Below are positions 24,380 to 33,950 of a DNA stretch of 64,000 nt, one piece after another. Source of the stretch: Nocardia gamkensis NBRC 108242 (GTDB lineage: Bacteria; Actinomycetota; Actinomycetes; Mycobacteriales; Mycobacteriaceae); the NCBI RefSeq assembly GCF_001612985.1, contig NZ_BDBM01000042.1, positions 1 through 64,000 on the forward strand. Reading direction: 5' to 3'. The position numbers and the translations under genes were made by a program. The notes beneath the pieces were generated by a model. It did no database searches. It was not told the origin of the DNA and worked only from the letters and a program-made list of their open reading frames with translations. Each line of letters begins with the position of its first letter. Positions within the stretch are counted from its first letter, which is position 1.

Positions 24380-24663
24380 GCGCCGGGTTCGGTGACCGTC
24401 AGCCGATAGATCGAGCGTAGGTCGCGCGCCGGAGGACTCCGGTCGCTGCCGCGCGTCCGGAACCGGCCACTTGCCTGCATGCGCCACCGCGACCCCCCGC
24501 CGCGGGCCGAACCCGCCGTTTGCCGCGGCGTCGCCGTCTAATGCCCGGTGTCCCAACGCTATACGGGGGAGGGTGTTGCGTGATCTTCGCCCTTCGACCG
24601 ATCCCACTCCCGATAAGTCGGAGACAATTCATTGAAAGTAACCATAGTGGGAGGGAGTCCGTT

Positions 24664-25776
24664 GTGGTCAGTGAGTACACATCGGCACTCGAGCGGGAAA
24701 TCGTCGACATGCGCGGGCAACACCAGGTGTTGCTGCAGGCCGGGCGGCAGTGGTCGTTGCGCGCGATGTTCGGCACACCCGACTGGGACATCGTCGATTA
24801 CTGCCGCGACTTCCGGCCCAACCGGTTCGGCGAGCAAGCGTGCGCGGAGGTGGAACGTTTCTGCCGCGAGCACGGCATCTGGCTCGAGCGCGCGGGACCG
24901 CACTACAACAGCATGACGCCCTACCTGCACCCCGGCGCCGTCAGCGCCGAGCGGATGACGATCATCGGTCTCTACAACGCGATTCTGTTCTGGCTCAACG
25001 ACACCGTCGGCCGGGAGAAGTTCGGGCACCTCCGCGACGACGAACAGCGCGAGGCGCGGGTGGCGATCGACCGACTGTGCGTGCTCCTGCGCACCCGGGC
25101 GGTCCCCGAGGACGCCACCGCTCTGGAGACCTCGACGTCGGCGTTCCTCGCGATGCTGTCCGCCCTCGCGGACCCGGCCTGGCTCGACCGGTTCGTCGAA
25201 TCCACCATCGAGCACCTGCGGCCCGCGATCCAGGACCAGAACGCCCGGGCTCGCGGCGGGTTGCTCGGCGTCGCGGAGTACATCGATCTGCGGGCGCAGG
25301 TATCCGGCATGTATCCGGCTATCGCGCTGTGCGAGTTCGGCCGGGACGACTATCTGCCGTGGGAACGCATCCGGCACGCCGGGCTGGCCGAGGATCTGCA
25401 CCGGTTGCGAATATTGACCGTCGAGATCGGCGCGCTGATGAATGACGTGTTCTCGTTCGAGAAGGAGTGCATCGTCGATCTGGCGGATTTCAATTTGATC
25501 CCGGCGGTCCTGCTGAACCATCCCGGATGGTCACTGGAGGCCGCCGTGCAGGCTGCCACCGAGATCGTGCGCGCCCGGCTCGCCGAGTTCCGTGAGCTGG
25601 GCGCGGTGGCCGCCGAACGGTGCGACCGCCTGGCCGCGCAGGACGCTGCCTTGGCGGCGACGGTCTCGACGCATCTCGCCGATCTGGTCGCGTGCGTCCA
25701 GGCGACCTGGGTCTGGCAGATCACGACCCTGCGGTACAAAGGCGCGTCGATCTTCAGGGAGAACGGGTTGCAATAA
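24664..25776 (+). CDS. class I terpene synthase with atypical first metal motif
   Basis: 370 residues from GTG 24664 (GGAGG 9 nt upstream). The second metal-binding motif is perfect: NDVFSFEKE at residues 260-268 (NDxxSxxKE). The diphosphate sensor region and a late Arg-Tyr (TTLRYKG) are also present, as is YPAIALCEF. The usual DDxxD/E motif is replaced by NDTVGRE (112-118). Class I cyclases ionise prenyl diphosphates with three Mg ions. The Asn may weaken metal binding or mark a distinct subfamily. No prenyl transferase or P450 is adjacent. Confidence 0.85.
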   Translation: MVSEYTSALEREIVDMRGQHQVLLQAGRQWSLRAMFGTPDWDIVDYCRDFRPNRFGEQACAEVERFCREHGIWLERAGPHYNSMTPYLHPGAVSAERMTIIGLYNAILFWLNDTVGREKFGHLRDDEQREARVAIDRLCVLLRTRAVPEDATALETSTSAFLAMLSALADPAWLDRFVESTIEHLRPAIQDQNARARGGLLGVAEYIDLRAQVSGMYPAIALCEFGRDDYLPWERIRHAGLAEDLHRLRILTVEIGALMNDVFSFEKECIVDLADFNLIPAVLLNHPGWSLEAAVQAATEIVRARLAEFRELGAVAAERCDRLAAQDAALAATVSTHLADLVACVQATWVWQITTLRYKGASIFRENGLQ

Positions 25777-25893
25777 TTCCGCTATCTCGCCATTGCTGGG
25801 AATGCTTCCGGTCGGCAGTACTCGACGGTCTCGAACATCTGTGGATACGATGCGTCGGGGGCTATCTCCGGCCTGAATGGTGAGGGGGTTGCG

Positions 25894-27183
25894 GTGGAAC
25901 AGATCGAACTCGCCAGGATGGCGAACTTGTGGTGGCGCGCCCTGCAGGCCGTCGCCGGTGGGTCCGCGTCTGTACCGGACCCCGAGGTCGTGCTGCTCGG
26001 GATGGTCGAGGAGTTGGCTGCCGGCCTGGAGGCCGAACCCTTCGACGCGGGCGTCGGTCACCGGGTGGGCTCGGCGCTGGTCTCCGCGGGGCTGCTCGGC
26101 CCGGCCGTGCCCAGTACGTCCGCCCAGGTTCTGTACGAACTGGCCGAACACCGGTCGGCTCCGGAGACCGGACGGCGGCTCGCGGCGCTGCTCGCGGCGG
26201 TCGGGCAGGGATACGAAGCTCAGGCGCGCGCGCACGAGGAAGCGGTGCGCGAGGCACGCCGTTCCGACGACGCGCGGTTCCGCGTGGTCTTCGACAACGC
26301 CGCGATCGCGATCGCCATCGGCGACACCGACGGCACCTTGCTGGACGTCAACCGTGGCTTGGCGGAGATGATCGGGGTGCCGGCGGAAGCCCTGCGCGGG
26401 GTGTCCGTCTACGACTTCGCGCACCCCAGCGACCGCGAGGGCATCCGCACGCTGGTGTACGAGAAGCTGGTCCCGGCCGGGCAGGGCACGGTGCGACTGG
26501 AACAGCGGATCCGCCGCGCCGACGACAGCTACGGGTGGGCGTCGTTCGCCATCACCTTCGTCAAGGGCGTCGACGGGCAGAGCGATTACCTGCTCGCGGT
26601 CGGCGAGGACGTCACCGAACAGCACCGGATGCGCGAGGAGTTGCACCGGCAGGCCCGGCACGACCCGCTGACCGGGCTGCCGAACCGGCGTCATCTCATC
26701 GAACGGATCGACGCGATGATCGCCGACGCCCGCAACGGGGATCGTGCGGGATTGTGCTTCGTCGACATCGACCGCTTCAAACACATCAACGATCGCTACG
26801 GTCACGGCACGGGTGACCAGATCTTGACCGCGGTCGCCGGGCGCCTGCAGGACAGTGTGCGCGAATCGGGGTGCCTGGTCGCCCGCATCGGCGGTGACGA
26901 GTTCGTCGCGCTGATCCCGCCGCCGGCCAGCGACCACCGAGTAGCCACCGTGGCGAACAGCCTGCTCGAAGCGCTTGTCGATCCCATCACGGCGGGCGAC
27001 CGGCGACTACGCATGTCGATCAGCATCGGCGCGGTCGTCACCGCGGTCGCGGGCGCGGACGCCGAATCGCTGCTCGACGCCGCCGATACCGGCCTCTACC
27101 GGGCGAAGGCCGACGGTAAGGGGCGGTGGGTGTTGCACATCCTGGACACCGACACCTCCCGCGGTCCGCAACCGGTGTTGTGA
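25894..27183 (+). CDS. PAS-GGDEF diguanylate cyclase
   Basis: 429 residues, GTG start. Residues 1-115: unassigned helical N-domain. ~122-245: PAS (FRVVFDNAAIAIAIGDTDGT, EALRGVSVYDFAHPSDREGI, DYLLAVGEDVTEQHRMREEL). ~258-420: GGDEF (DPLTGLPNRRHLIERIDAMI, DIDRFKHINDRYGHGTGD, RIGGDEFVALI), with catalytic residues intact. The inhibitory RxxD site five residues before GGDEF is absent, so product feedback is unlikely. No EAL domain. Cytosolic c-di-GMP synthase. Confidence 0.9.
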   Translation: MEQIELARMANLWWRALQAVAGGSASVPDPEVVLLGMVEELAAGLEAEPFDAGVGHRVGSALVSAGLLGPAVPSTSAQVLYELAEHRSAPETGRRLAALLAAVGQGYEAQARAHEEAVREARRSDDARFRVVFDNAAIAIAIGDTDGTLLDVNRGLAEMIGVPAEALRGVSVYDFAHPSDREGIRTLVYEKLVPAGQGTVRLEQRIRRADDSYGWASFAITFVKGVDGQSDYLLAVGEDVTEQHRMREELHRQARHDPLTGLPNRRHLIERIDAMIADARNGDRAGLCFVDIDRFKHINDRYGHGTGDQILTAVAGRLQDSVRESGCLVARIGGDEFVALIPPPASDHRVATVANSLLEALVDPITAGDRRLRMSISIGAVVTAVAGADAESLLDAADTGLYRAKADGKGRWVLHILDTDTSRGPQPVL

Positions 27184-27306
27184 GCCGCGCGAACGATCAG
27201 TGGGCGTGATCCTCGCGCTGGGCGATTCCGGGCTGTGATGGCGCGTGGCCGACGCCCGTCGCCGGAGTGACGGTCGTGGAGCTCCGGCAGCCGTTCGCGC
27301 GGGTGT

Positions 27307-30300
27307 TCAGCGCGCCAGCAGCCTGTGCAGGAACCTCGGCGGGACCATCGGCCGCTCGTCGTCCCAATGCCCTGCGCGCAGGTCGTAGTCCAAGCCGCGC
27401 AACAGCGACACGATCCAGGGCCCCTCGTCGAGCAACGGACGGATGAGCCCGGCGTCGGCGTACCGGATCACTACCGGGACCAACTCGTCCTTCGCCGATT
27501 CGGTCTTTCCCGCCGCCGCGAGGCAGGAGGCGAGCAGTAGTGACGCCTGGGCGGCGGCCCGGGGGCGCCGATCGGCGTCGATGGAATCCCGCAACTGCCG
27601 GGCGCGCGCGGACGCGGCGGCGACCCTCTTGGCGGCTCCGGAACGCAGCAGCATCCGGATCGCGGAATCCTCGCGCATCTCCGCGGTCATCGTCGCGATA
27701 CCGCTTTCCCCGGCCGGTGGCTCGGTGACGTAGGTGGCCGTCAGGCCGAGCCGGACCTGCTCGTTGGCGATGCGGGTGGCCAGCCGTGGCAGCTTCAGCG
27801 CACGCGCCACCTCGGCGCCTTCGTCCAGTCGGCGCGCGGCGGCCGCCAGGTCACCGCGTAAGGCCTTGATCCGGGCGCCGGTAGCGTAGTTGGCCATCAG
27901 GAAGTCGACCGGCCCGCCCTCGGTGCCGAGCCGTCCCGCTTCGTCCAGCAGGCGCTCCGCGGCGGCGAGTTGGTCGCGTTCGTAGAGCAGCTCGCCGAGC
28001 ATGGCGCCGGCCAGGCGGGCGGCGTAGGACCGCGGGCCCGATGACTTGGCGATGTCGAGCGCGGTCTGGAAGCTGCGCTCCGCCTCACCCATATCGAGCT
28101 GTTCGCGTGCCGCGACGCCGACCAGGCTGTGGCTGTACATCAAGATGAACGTGCTGCGGGTCTGCCGGTAGAACGGTGTGGCCCAGTCGTGCCATTCCCG
28201 GGCCCGATCGAAGTCGAACCGGCTGAACGCCGTGTACGCGGCCAGGTTCGCGGCTTCGCACAGCACCCACGGCCCCAGCGTGTCGGCCCGGCCCAGGCAT
28301 TTGCTCACCACGGCGTCCACACCTTCCGGATGGTCGGAGAACGCGCGCTCCACACACTCGATGAGGTCGGCTTCGAGTGCCAGATCGGGGTCGGGGGCCG
28401 GAGCCTTCTCCAGCCCGGCCCGTACCAGCCGTAACGCGGCGTGCGATTCGGTGGGCCTGCGCAGCACCGCGTGGGCCCAGGCGATCGCGATCTGCAGCCG
28501 AGGACGCGCGGCGGCGGCCGCGGGCGGAAGCTTGGCGACCAGCCCGAGAAACGTCGCCAGTTGCGCGTCTTCCACCAGCGCGCGGGATTTCGCCTCGAGG
28601 ATGTCGACGGCCATTTCCCCGTCGTCGCCGGCCAGCGCGTGGTCGATGGCCTCGCTGAGCAGCCCGTGATCGCCGAACCAGGCGGCCGCCGCGCGGTGGA
28701 GTCCGGCGACCTGCTCGGGATGGTCTCGTTCGAGTCGCCTGCGCAAGAACTGCGCGAACAGATGGTGGTAGCGGAACCAGTCGCCGCTCTCGTCGACACG
28801 GCGCAGGAACAGATTGCGGCGTTCGAGGTTCTCCAGCAGATCCTGCCCGTGCGGCCGCCCGGTCAGGGCCGTGGCGAGTTTGCCCGAGACCCGTTCCGGC
28901 AGTGACGTTTTGAGCAGCACGTCGAGGAGCTCGGGCTCGACGGTGTCCAGCACGTTCTCGGCCAAGTATTCGGCGATGGCATGGTCACGCCCGGACAGGT
29001 GGGCGATCAGCGAAGCCGGGTCGGGGTGCTCGCGCAGCGACAGCGACGCCAGTTGCAATGCCGCCGCCCAGCCCTCGGTGTAGTCGCGCAGCTCGGCGCT
29101 CTCGGTGTCCGCCAGGGTGAGCCCGGTCTGCTCGGCGAGGAACGTCCGTGCCTCCTCGGCGTCGAAACGCAATGCGGCCGCGTCGATTTCGACCAGCTGG
29201 TGGCGCACGCGCATGGTGCCGAGCGGCAGGCCCTCCAGCGATCGGCTGGTCAGGATGATCTGCAGGTGCTGCGGGCCCTCCTCGATCAGATAGTGCAGGG
29301 CGTCGACGGCGGCCGGATCGGTGATCCGATCCCAGTCGTCGATCACCAAGGCGAACCGCTCGTCGCGTTCGTCGATGGCGTCGACCAGCGTGGTGAGCAC
29401 GTAGCGCGCGGCGGCCGCGTCGCCCTCCTCCAAGACCGGCGCCAGGTCGGGCGCCAGCGGGCTCACGCGGTTGAACGCCTCGATCAGATGCGTCAGCAAC
29501 CAGACGACGTTGTTGTCGTCACGGTCGACATTCAACCAGGCCACCACCACCTTGTCGGTCTCGGCGAGACGCTTGGCCCACTGGGCGGCCAGCGTGCTCT
29601 TGCCGAACCCGGCCGGGGCATGGATGACGGCCAGGCGCGGCCGCGGCTCGGTCTGCAACGCGTCGATCAGGCGCTCGCGCTGGACCAGCGGCCGGGTGGA
29701 CATCGCAGGGCGGAACTTGGTCTCGGGTGTCGGCGGTGTCTTGGGGGGCGGAGTGGAGAACCGCGCGGTAGCGGTCAACGGCCGCGTGCTGAGGTCTTCG
29801 GACGCGGGCCGATCGCCTGCGGGCAGGGTCATGTGCTCGACCGGCATGTCGTTGCCGCGCTGGATATCGCGCAGGATCTCGCCGAACGCGGCGGCCGAGG
29901 CCGGACGGTCGGCGGGGTTGTGCGCCATGCTGACCTCGATGGCGGTGGCCACCTCGTCGGGGATGCCGTCGAGCCGTAGATTCGGCAGCGGTTCGGCGCT
30001 GATGCGCAGGAACTGGGCGACGATCTGCTCGCCGGACCGGCGCTCGTACGCCGCGTGGCCGGTGATCATGGCGAACAGCGTCGCGCCGAGTCCGTAGATG
30101 TCCGAGGCGACCGAGGGAACGCCGGAACGCAGCACCTCGGGCGCGGTGAACGCGGGGGAGCCGGCCACCACTCCCGTGGTGGTCTCGAATCCGCCTTCCA
30201 CCCGGGCGATCCCGAAATCGGTGAGTTGCGGCTCGCCGTAATCGGTCAGCAGGACATTCCCCGGCTTGATGTCGCGGTGCAGGATTCCGGCTCGGTGCGC

Positions 30301-30723
30301 GGTCTCCAGAGCGCCGGCCAATTTCACCGTGATCCCGATCGCCTCGGGCACGGGCAGAAAACCTTCCCGGCGGATACGGTCCTCCAGCGAACCGCGCGAG
30401 TGATACGGCATCACGAGGTAGGGCCGCCCGCTGCGGGTGGTGCCCACTTGCAGGATCGGCACGATATTCGGGTGACCGGACAGCGCGCCCATCGCCTGTT
30501 GCTCGCGTAGGAATCGTTCGACGTTCTCCGGTTCCAGCTCCGGCCGTGCGGTGAGGACCTTGACCGCGACGCTGCGATTCAACGCCCGCTGCCTGCAGCG
30601 GTAGACGACACCGAACCCGCCCTTGCCGATCACTTCGGGGTCGTCGAGGCCCGCGCCCTCCAGTTCCCGCTCGATACCTGGAGGCCGATCGTGCTGTGTG
30701 GCGAACGGGTCCGAACCGGCCAT
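27307..30723 (-). CDS. pknK: PknK-type Ser/Thr kinase with MalT-like ATPase domain
   Basis: 1138 residues. ~25-285: kinase domain, Gly loop IGKGGFGVVYRC, Lys in SVAVKVL, catalytic loop LHRDIKPGNVLL, DFGIARV, AGSPAFTAPEVL. ~345-640: STAND/MalT NTPase, Walker A HAPAGFGKSTLAAQW, Walker B FALVIDDWD. ~650-1138: helical TPR-like repeats. This is the domain order of M. tuberculosis PknK (about 1110 residues). No LuxR HTH follows. Cytosolic; no TM. The family links signalling to translation/transcription adaptation. Monocistronic. Confidence 0.9.
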   Translation of the reverse strand: MAGSDPFATQHDRPPGIERELEGAGLDDPEVIGKGGFGVVYRCRQRALNRSVAVKVLTARPELEPENVERFLREQQAMGALSGHPNIVPILQVGTTRSGRPYLVMPYHSRGSLEDRIRREGFLPVPEAIGITVKLAGALETAHRAGILHRDIKPGNVLLTDYGEPQLTDFGIARVEGGFETTTGVVAGSPAFTAPEVLRSGVPSVASDIYGLGATLFAMITGHAAYERRSGEQIVAQFLRISAEPLPNLRLDGIPDEVATAIEVSMAHNPADRPASAAAFGEILRDIQRGNDMPVEHMTLPAGDRPASEDLSTRPLTATARFSTPPPKTPPTPETKFRPAMSTRPLVQRERLIDALQTEPRPRLAVIHAPAGFGKSTLAAQWAKRLAETDKVVVAWLNVDRDDNNVVWLLTHLIEAFNRVSPLAPDLAPVLEEGDAAAARYVLTTLVDAIDERDERFALVIDDWDRITDPAAVDALHYLIEEGPQHLQIILTSRSLEGLPLGTMRVRHQLVEIDAAALRFDAEEARTFLAEQTGLTLADTESAELRDYTEGWAAALQLASLSLREHPDPASLIAHLSGRDHAIAEYLAENVLDTVEPELLDVLLKTSLPERVSGKLATALTGRPHGQDLLENLERRNLFLRRVDESGDWFRYHHLFAQFLRRRLERDHPEQVAGLHRAAAAWFGDHGLLSEAIDHALAGDDGEMAVDILEAKSRALVEDAQLATFLGLVAKLPPAAAAARPRLQIAIAWAHAVLRRPTESHAALRLVRAGLEKAPAPDPDLALEADLIECVERAFSDHPEGVDAVVSKCLGRADTLGPWVLCEAANLAAYTAFSRFDFDRAREWHDWATPFYRQTRSTFILMYSHSLVGVAAREQLDMGEAERSFQTALDIAKSSGPRSYAARLAGAMLGELLYERDQLAAAERLLDEAGRLGTEGGPVDFLMANYATGARIKALRGDLAAAARRLDEGAEVARALKLPRLATRIANEQVRLGLTATYVTEPPAGESGIATMTAEMREDSAIRMLLRSGAAKRVAAASARARQLRDSIDADRRPRAAAQASLLLASCLAAAGKTESAKDELVPVVIRYADAGLIRPLLDEGPWIVSLLRGLDYDLRAGHWDDERPMVPPRFLHRLLAR

Positions 30724-31001
30724 GGTCCTGCTCTGCGTCGGATGTCTTCAGTCCTGCGGTAGATACCCAGTTTATGCCCAGCGAACCCCGTCCCCGGTTA
30801 TTACGTTCGATATAGAAGATCAGGTGGAGAGGATGCTGCGGAAGTGTGCACCGGTGGGCGCGGGGGCATGCGTTTCGGCAGGGCAACATGCCTTCGAGGC
30901 GCGGAAGTCGCTGTCCGGCGGCCGGTGTCACCCCGGAAAACCTCCCATAGCGGACGTCGGCGCAGGACTGTCGAGCAGCTAGGACGTGTGTCAGAATCCG
31001 C

Positions 31002-31822
31002 ATGACCATCGACGTCTGGGCGCAACATCCGACCCGGCGATTCCTCGCCCACGACATCTTCGCCTCGCTACGGCGGTGGACCGGAGCCGTGATACCGACC
31101 GACGAGATCCCGCTCGAGGTCACCCTCGACGCGATGGACGCCGCGGGCGTCGACCGAGCCCTCATCTCGGCGTGGCACGCGCCGGAAGGCGTCCTCATCT
31201 CCAACGACGAGGTCGCGGCCTGGGTGGCCGAGGCGCCGGAGCGCCTGCTCGCGATCGCGTCGGTGGACGTGCGCAGGCCGATGGAGGCGGTCCGGGAACT
31301 GCGCCGCCGGGTGGAGCGGGGGTTCAAGGGCCTGCGGGTGCTTCCGTGGCTGTGGGAACTACCGCCGACCGACTCCCGGAGCTGACCATCGTCTGCGGGC
31401 ACATCGGTTACCCGTGGACCGAGGAGATGATCGCCGTCGCGCGCAAGCACGAGAACGTCGTCATCGATACCTCGGCGTACACCACGAAACGCCTTCCGGC
31501 CGAACTGGTCTCCTATCTGAAGTCCCGTAGCGGTCGGCGCAAGGTGCTGTTCGGTACGAACTATCCGATGATCTTCCCGCAGCACGCGCTCGACGGCCTC
31601 GCCGCCCTCGGCCTGGACGACGAGACCCGCTCGCTGTACCTCGACGGCAATGCGCGGCGTGTTTTCGGACTGGCCGGTCGACCGAATCGTATGGCGGCGT
31701 GTCGGGTAGGTGCTGCGCGCTGCTCGGGCCATAAGATGCCTCGGCATGCCGGAGTCGACCGGGCTGTCGCGCGGATCTCCGCGGGATCCATCGTCGGCCT
31801 CACCGGTCGGCGCGCATCGTGA
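31002..31822 (+). pseudogene. amidohydrolase (TIM-barrel) with internal deletion and frameshift
   Basis: The first part reads normally from ATG 31002 (MTIDVWAQHPTRRFLAHDIF, DAAGVDRALISAWHAPEG, RGFKGLRVLPWLWELPPTD) and then hits TGA at 31383. From the same point the frame shifted by one continues as the family's C-terminal half (LPELTIVCGHIGYPWTEEMI, NVVIDTSAYTTKRLPAELV, KVLFGTNYPMIFP, YLDGNARRVFGL), running on to a late stop at 31820. About 45-50 residues between PPTD and LPELTIV, including a metal-His segment, are missing. Not expected to be active. Confidence 0.8.
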
Positions 31823-31831
31823 GGAGGTCGA

Positions 31832-32212
31832 ATGCTCTGGGTGGTACAGGTGTTCGCCGTCGCGGCCGCTGTGCTCCATGTCGGCATCTTCGTCATGGAG
31901 TCGGTACGGTTCGGCGACCCGAAGGTCTACCAGGGGGTCTTCCGGATTTCCGAGGCCGAACTGCCCTCGGCGCGGCCATGGGCGTTCAATCAGGGCTTCT
32001 ACAACCTGTTTCTCGCGGTGACGACACTGGTGGGCGTGGCGATCCTGCGGTCGGCGCCGGAAGCGGGATGGGCGCTGGTGCTCAGCGGCTGCGGGTCGAT
32101 GCTGGCCGCCGCGGTGGTGCTTGTGGCGCACGACCGCCGGTTCGCCAGAGCCGCGGTGGTGCAGGGAACGCTACCGGTGTTGACGTTGCTGGCCGCGGCG
32201 ACCCAGCTCTGA
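31832..32212 (+). CDS. DUF1304 membrane protein
   Basis: 126 residues, four membrane segments. Family features: HVGIFVMESVRFG, AFNQGFYNLFLAV, and a hydrophobic end QGTLPVLTLLAAATQL. RBS GAGGAGG overlaps the stop of the amidohydrolase pseudogene, so the two probably shared a transcript. Inner membrane, function unknown. Confidence 0.9.
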   Translation: MLWVVQVFAVAAAVLHVGIFVMESVRFGDPKVYQGVFRISEAELPSARPWAFNQGFYNLFLAVTTLVGVAILRSAPEAGWALVLSGCGSMLAAAVVLVAHDRRFARAAVVQGTLPVLTLLAAATQL

Positions 32213-32670
32213 ATGCGGCTCACGCGCCGAGGATCGGTGCGCCGCATCGGTATCGGGTGATCGCGCGAAGGATTCTCATCGCCCCTCCGGGGCCGGCGGG
32301 CACGATCGGCCCACCGGTGCCGACCGAAGGTTCGCGGAGGCGGCCGAATTTCGTACTCACGGGCGGGTGAGCGGCCCGCGAAGGTGACCACGAGTCGGGA
32401 ACGAGCGGCGAGGCGCGCCATCGCCGACGGGTGTGGAGTGGACTCGACCGGGGAGTCGAAAAGGGTTGCGGCCGGTCTGCTCTGGGCGTTCACGCGCCGT
32501 CAGGAGCCCTTGACCGCAGAATGCGGACGCAATCTTGCGTTCTTGCATCTGTACGTGCATGATCCAGCTAGCCTAGTTGTGACAACGATCCGATGGCCGG
32601 GATAACGGAATCGAGAGCCAATTATGTTGGTACAAAGAGCGTTGGTGTCGGGTGAACTCGGGGGGCGCCG
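32213..32670. other. 458-bp intergenic region, little to report
   Basis: No coding frame of protein-like composition. A short perfect inverted repeat GTTGT-G-ACAAC sits at 32576-32586 and an AT-richer stretch (TTATGTTGGTAC) precedes the DUF4254 gene; these may be its promoter region. Confidence 0.35.
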
Positions 32671-33114
32671 ATGAGCGCGCCGACGGTGGGCGTCTTACCG
32701 ACCGCACCACAATTGCTGTGCGCTTTCCAGGGTCGGCGTTTCCAGGACAGGGAGCTGCTGCGGTCCGCACACGCACTCGCCGAGCTGCATCAGCACCGCG
32801 TGCAGGTGGTGGACGCCGCACTCCTCGCCGAAATCGACTGTCGGCGCCGCGAACTCGTCGACGAGATCAACGACTGGGTCGCGCAGGAGATCCCGCAGCA
32901 TCGCAACGGGGCTTCGCTGCACACCGAAAGCCTCGGCGCCGTGGTGGACCGGATGGCGCGTAGCTGGGTGAATGCGAATCGGGTCATTCACACCGAGGGC
33001 GCGCGCAGCGACAATACCCATAAACATTGGTATCAACTGGCCGAACTGGTGGACGGGTACACTGATCTGGTAACCGACGTGGCCGGTGGCCGCCGCCGTT
33101 TGCCCGAACAATGA
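32671..33114 (+). CDS. DUF4254 protein (copy 3)
   Basis: 147 residues. Pattern: SAHALAELHQHRVQVVDAAL, RELVDEINDWVAQEIP, LHTESLGAVVDRMARSWVNA, WYQLAELVDGYTDLVTDVAG, GRRRLPEQ. Closest in layout to copy 1 (13331-13759). Monocistronic; followed by a hairpin. Function unknown. Confidence 0.8.
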   Translation: MSAPTVGVLPTAPQLLCAFQGRRFQDRELLRSAHALAELHQHRVQVVDAALLAEIDCRRRELVDEINDWVAQEIPQHRNGASLHTESLGAVVDRMARSWVNANRVIHTEGARSDNTHKHWYQLAELVDGYTDLVTDVAGGRRRLPEQ

Positions 33115-33275
33115 TTTCGTCGCGACGGTGGTCTCGTCCGCGGTAGTGACACTGCCCCGCAGCGTCACTCGTCCGAATGGCGACGTCCCGGTTCCGAGTC
33201 ATCCGACCAGTGGCTTCGGCCGGGCGATTCTGTCGCCGGCACAGTGACGGCGGGCGCAATGGGGCGCCCCGCCCG

Positions 33276-33308
33276 GCGTGCCGCGTGGTCGACTGGCGCG
33301 GCACGCCC
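33276..33308. terminator. hairpin between convergent genes
   Basis: GGCGTGCCGCG and CGCGGCACGCC form an 11-bp perfect stem with an 11-nt loop between the DUF4254 gene and the convergent DUF4126 gene, where it can serve both. Confidence 0.6.
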
Positions 33309-33332
33309 GCCACCTATTCCGCTGCGTGGCAA

Positions 33333-33950
33333 TTATTCCGCGACTTGTAGGCTGTCGCCCGCGCGCGCTGCCCGGCGGGCGCGCCGCCGCCGGAGATAAC
33401 GACGGATTCGGCTCGCACAGAAATACACCAGCGCCAGACCGAGGACGAGCAGAATCGCCGCGATCACCGCCGCGGCCACAGGGTGGAAAACTGCGAGGGA
33501 GACAACTCCGGCGACGGTCACGTCCTCGGCGGTGCTGACCACGATGTTGCTGGCGGGCTCCGGGGAGGTGTTGACGGCCATCCGCGTTCCGGCTTTCACC
33601 AGGTGGCTCATCAGCGCGGCGGTGCCGCCGACCGCGCCCGCCGCGAGCTCCGGCAGTGATCCGTCCTGTCCGGCCAGCAGCGCGGCGACCACGGCTCCCG
33701 CGATCGGCCGCACCACGGTGTGCACCGCGTCCCAGAACGAGTCGAGATAGGGGATCTTGTCCGCCACGGCCTCGATCAGGAACAACACCGCGGCCGCGAT
33801 CAGGACATCGGTGCGCTGCAACGCTTCCGGCACGGAATCGGTGAATCCGAACCGGCCGAAGAGCCCGAGCAACAGGACCACCGCGTAGGCGTTCACACCA
33901 CTGGCCCAGCCTGCGGTGAAGATCAGAGGTAGTACGGACACCTCGCCCAT
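33333..33950 (-). CDS. DUF4126 membrane protein
   Basis: 205 residues, five or so hydrophobic segments. Features: FTAGWASGVNAYAVVLLLGL, VADKIPYLDSFWDAVHTVVR, VGGTAALMSHLVKAGTRMAV, NTSPEPASNIVVSTAEDVTV, and a basic Arg-rich cytoplasmic tail after the last segment. The family's function is unknown. ATG 33950 gives the full first segment. Confidence 0.9.
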   Translation of the reverse strand: MGEVSVLPLIFTAGWASGVNAYAVVLLLGLFGRFGFTDSVPEALQRTDVLIAAAVLFLIEAVADKIPYLDSFWDAVHTVVRPIAGAVVAALLAGQDGSLPELAAGAVGGTAALMSHLVKAGTRMAVNTSPEPASNIVVSTAEDVTVAGVVSLAVFHPVAAAVIAAILLVLGLALVYFCASRIRRYLRRRRARRAARAGDSLQVAE

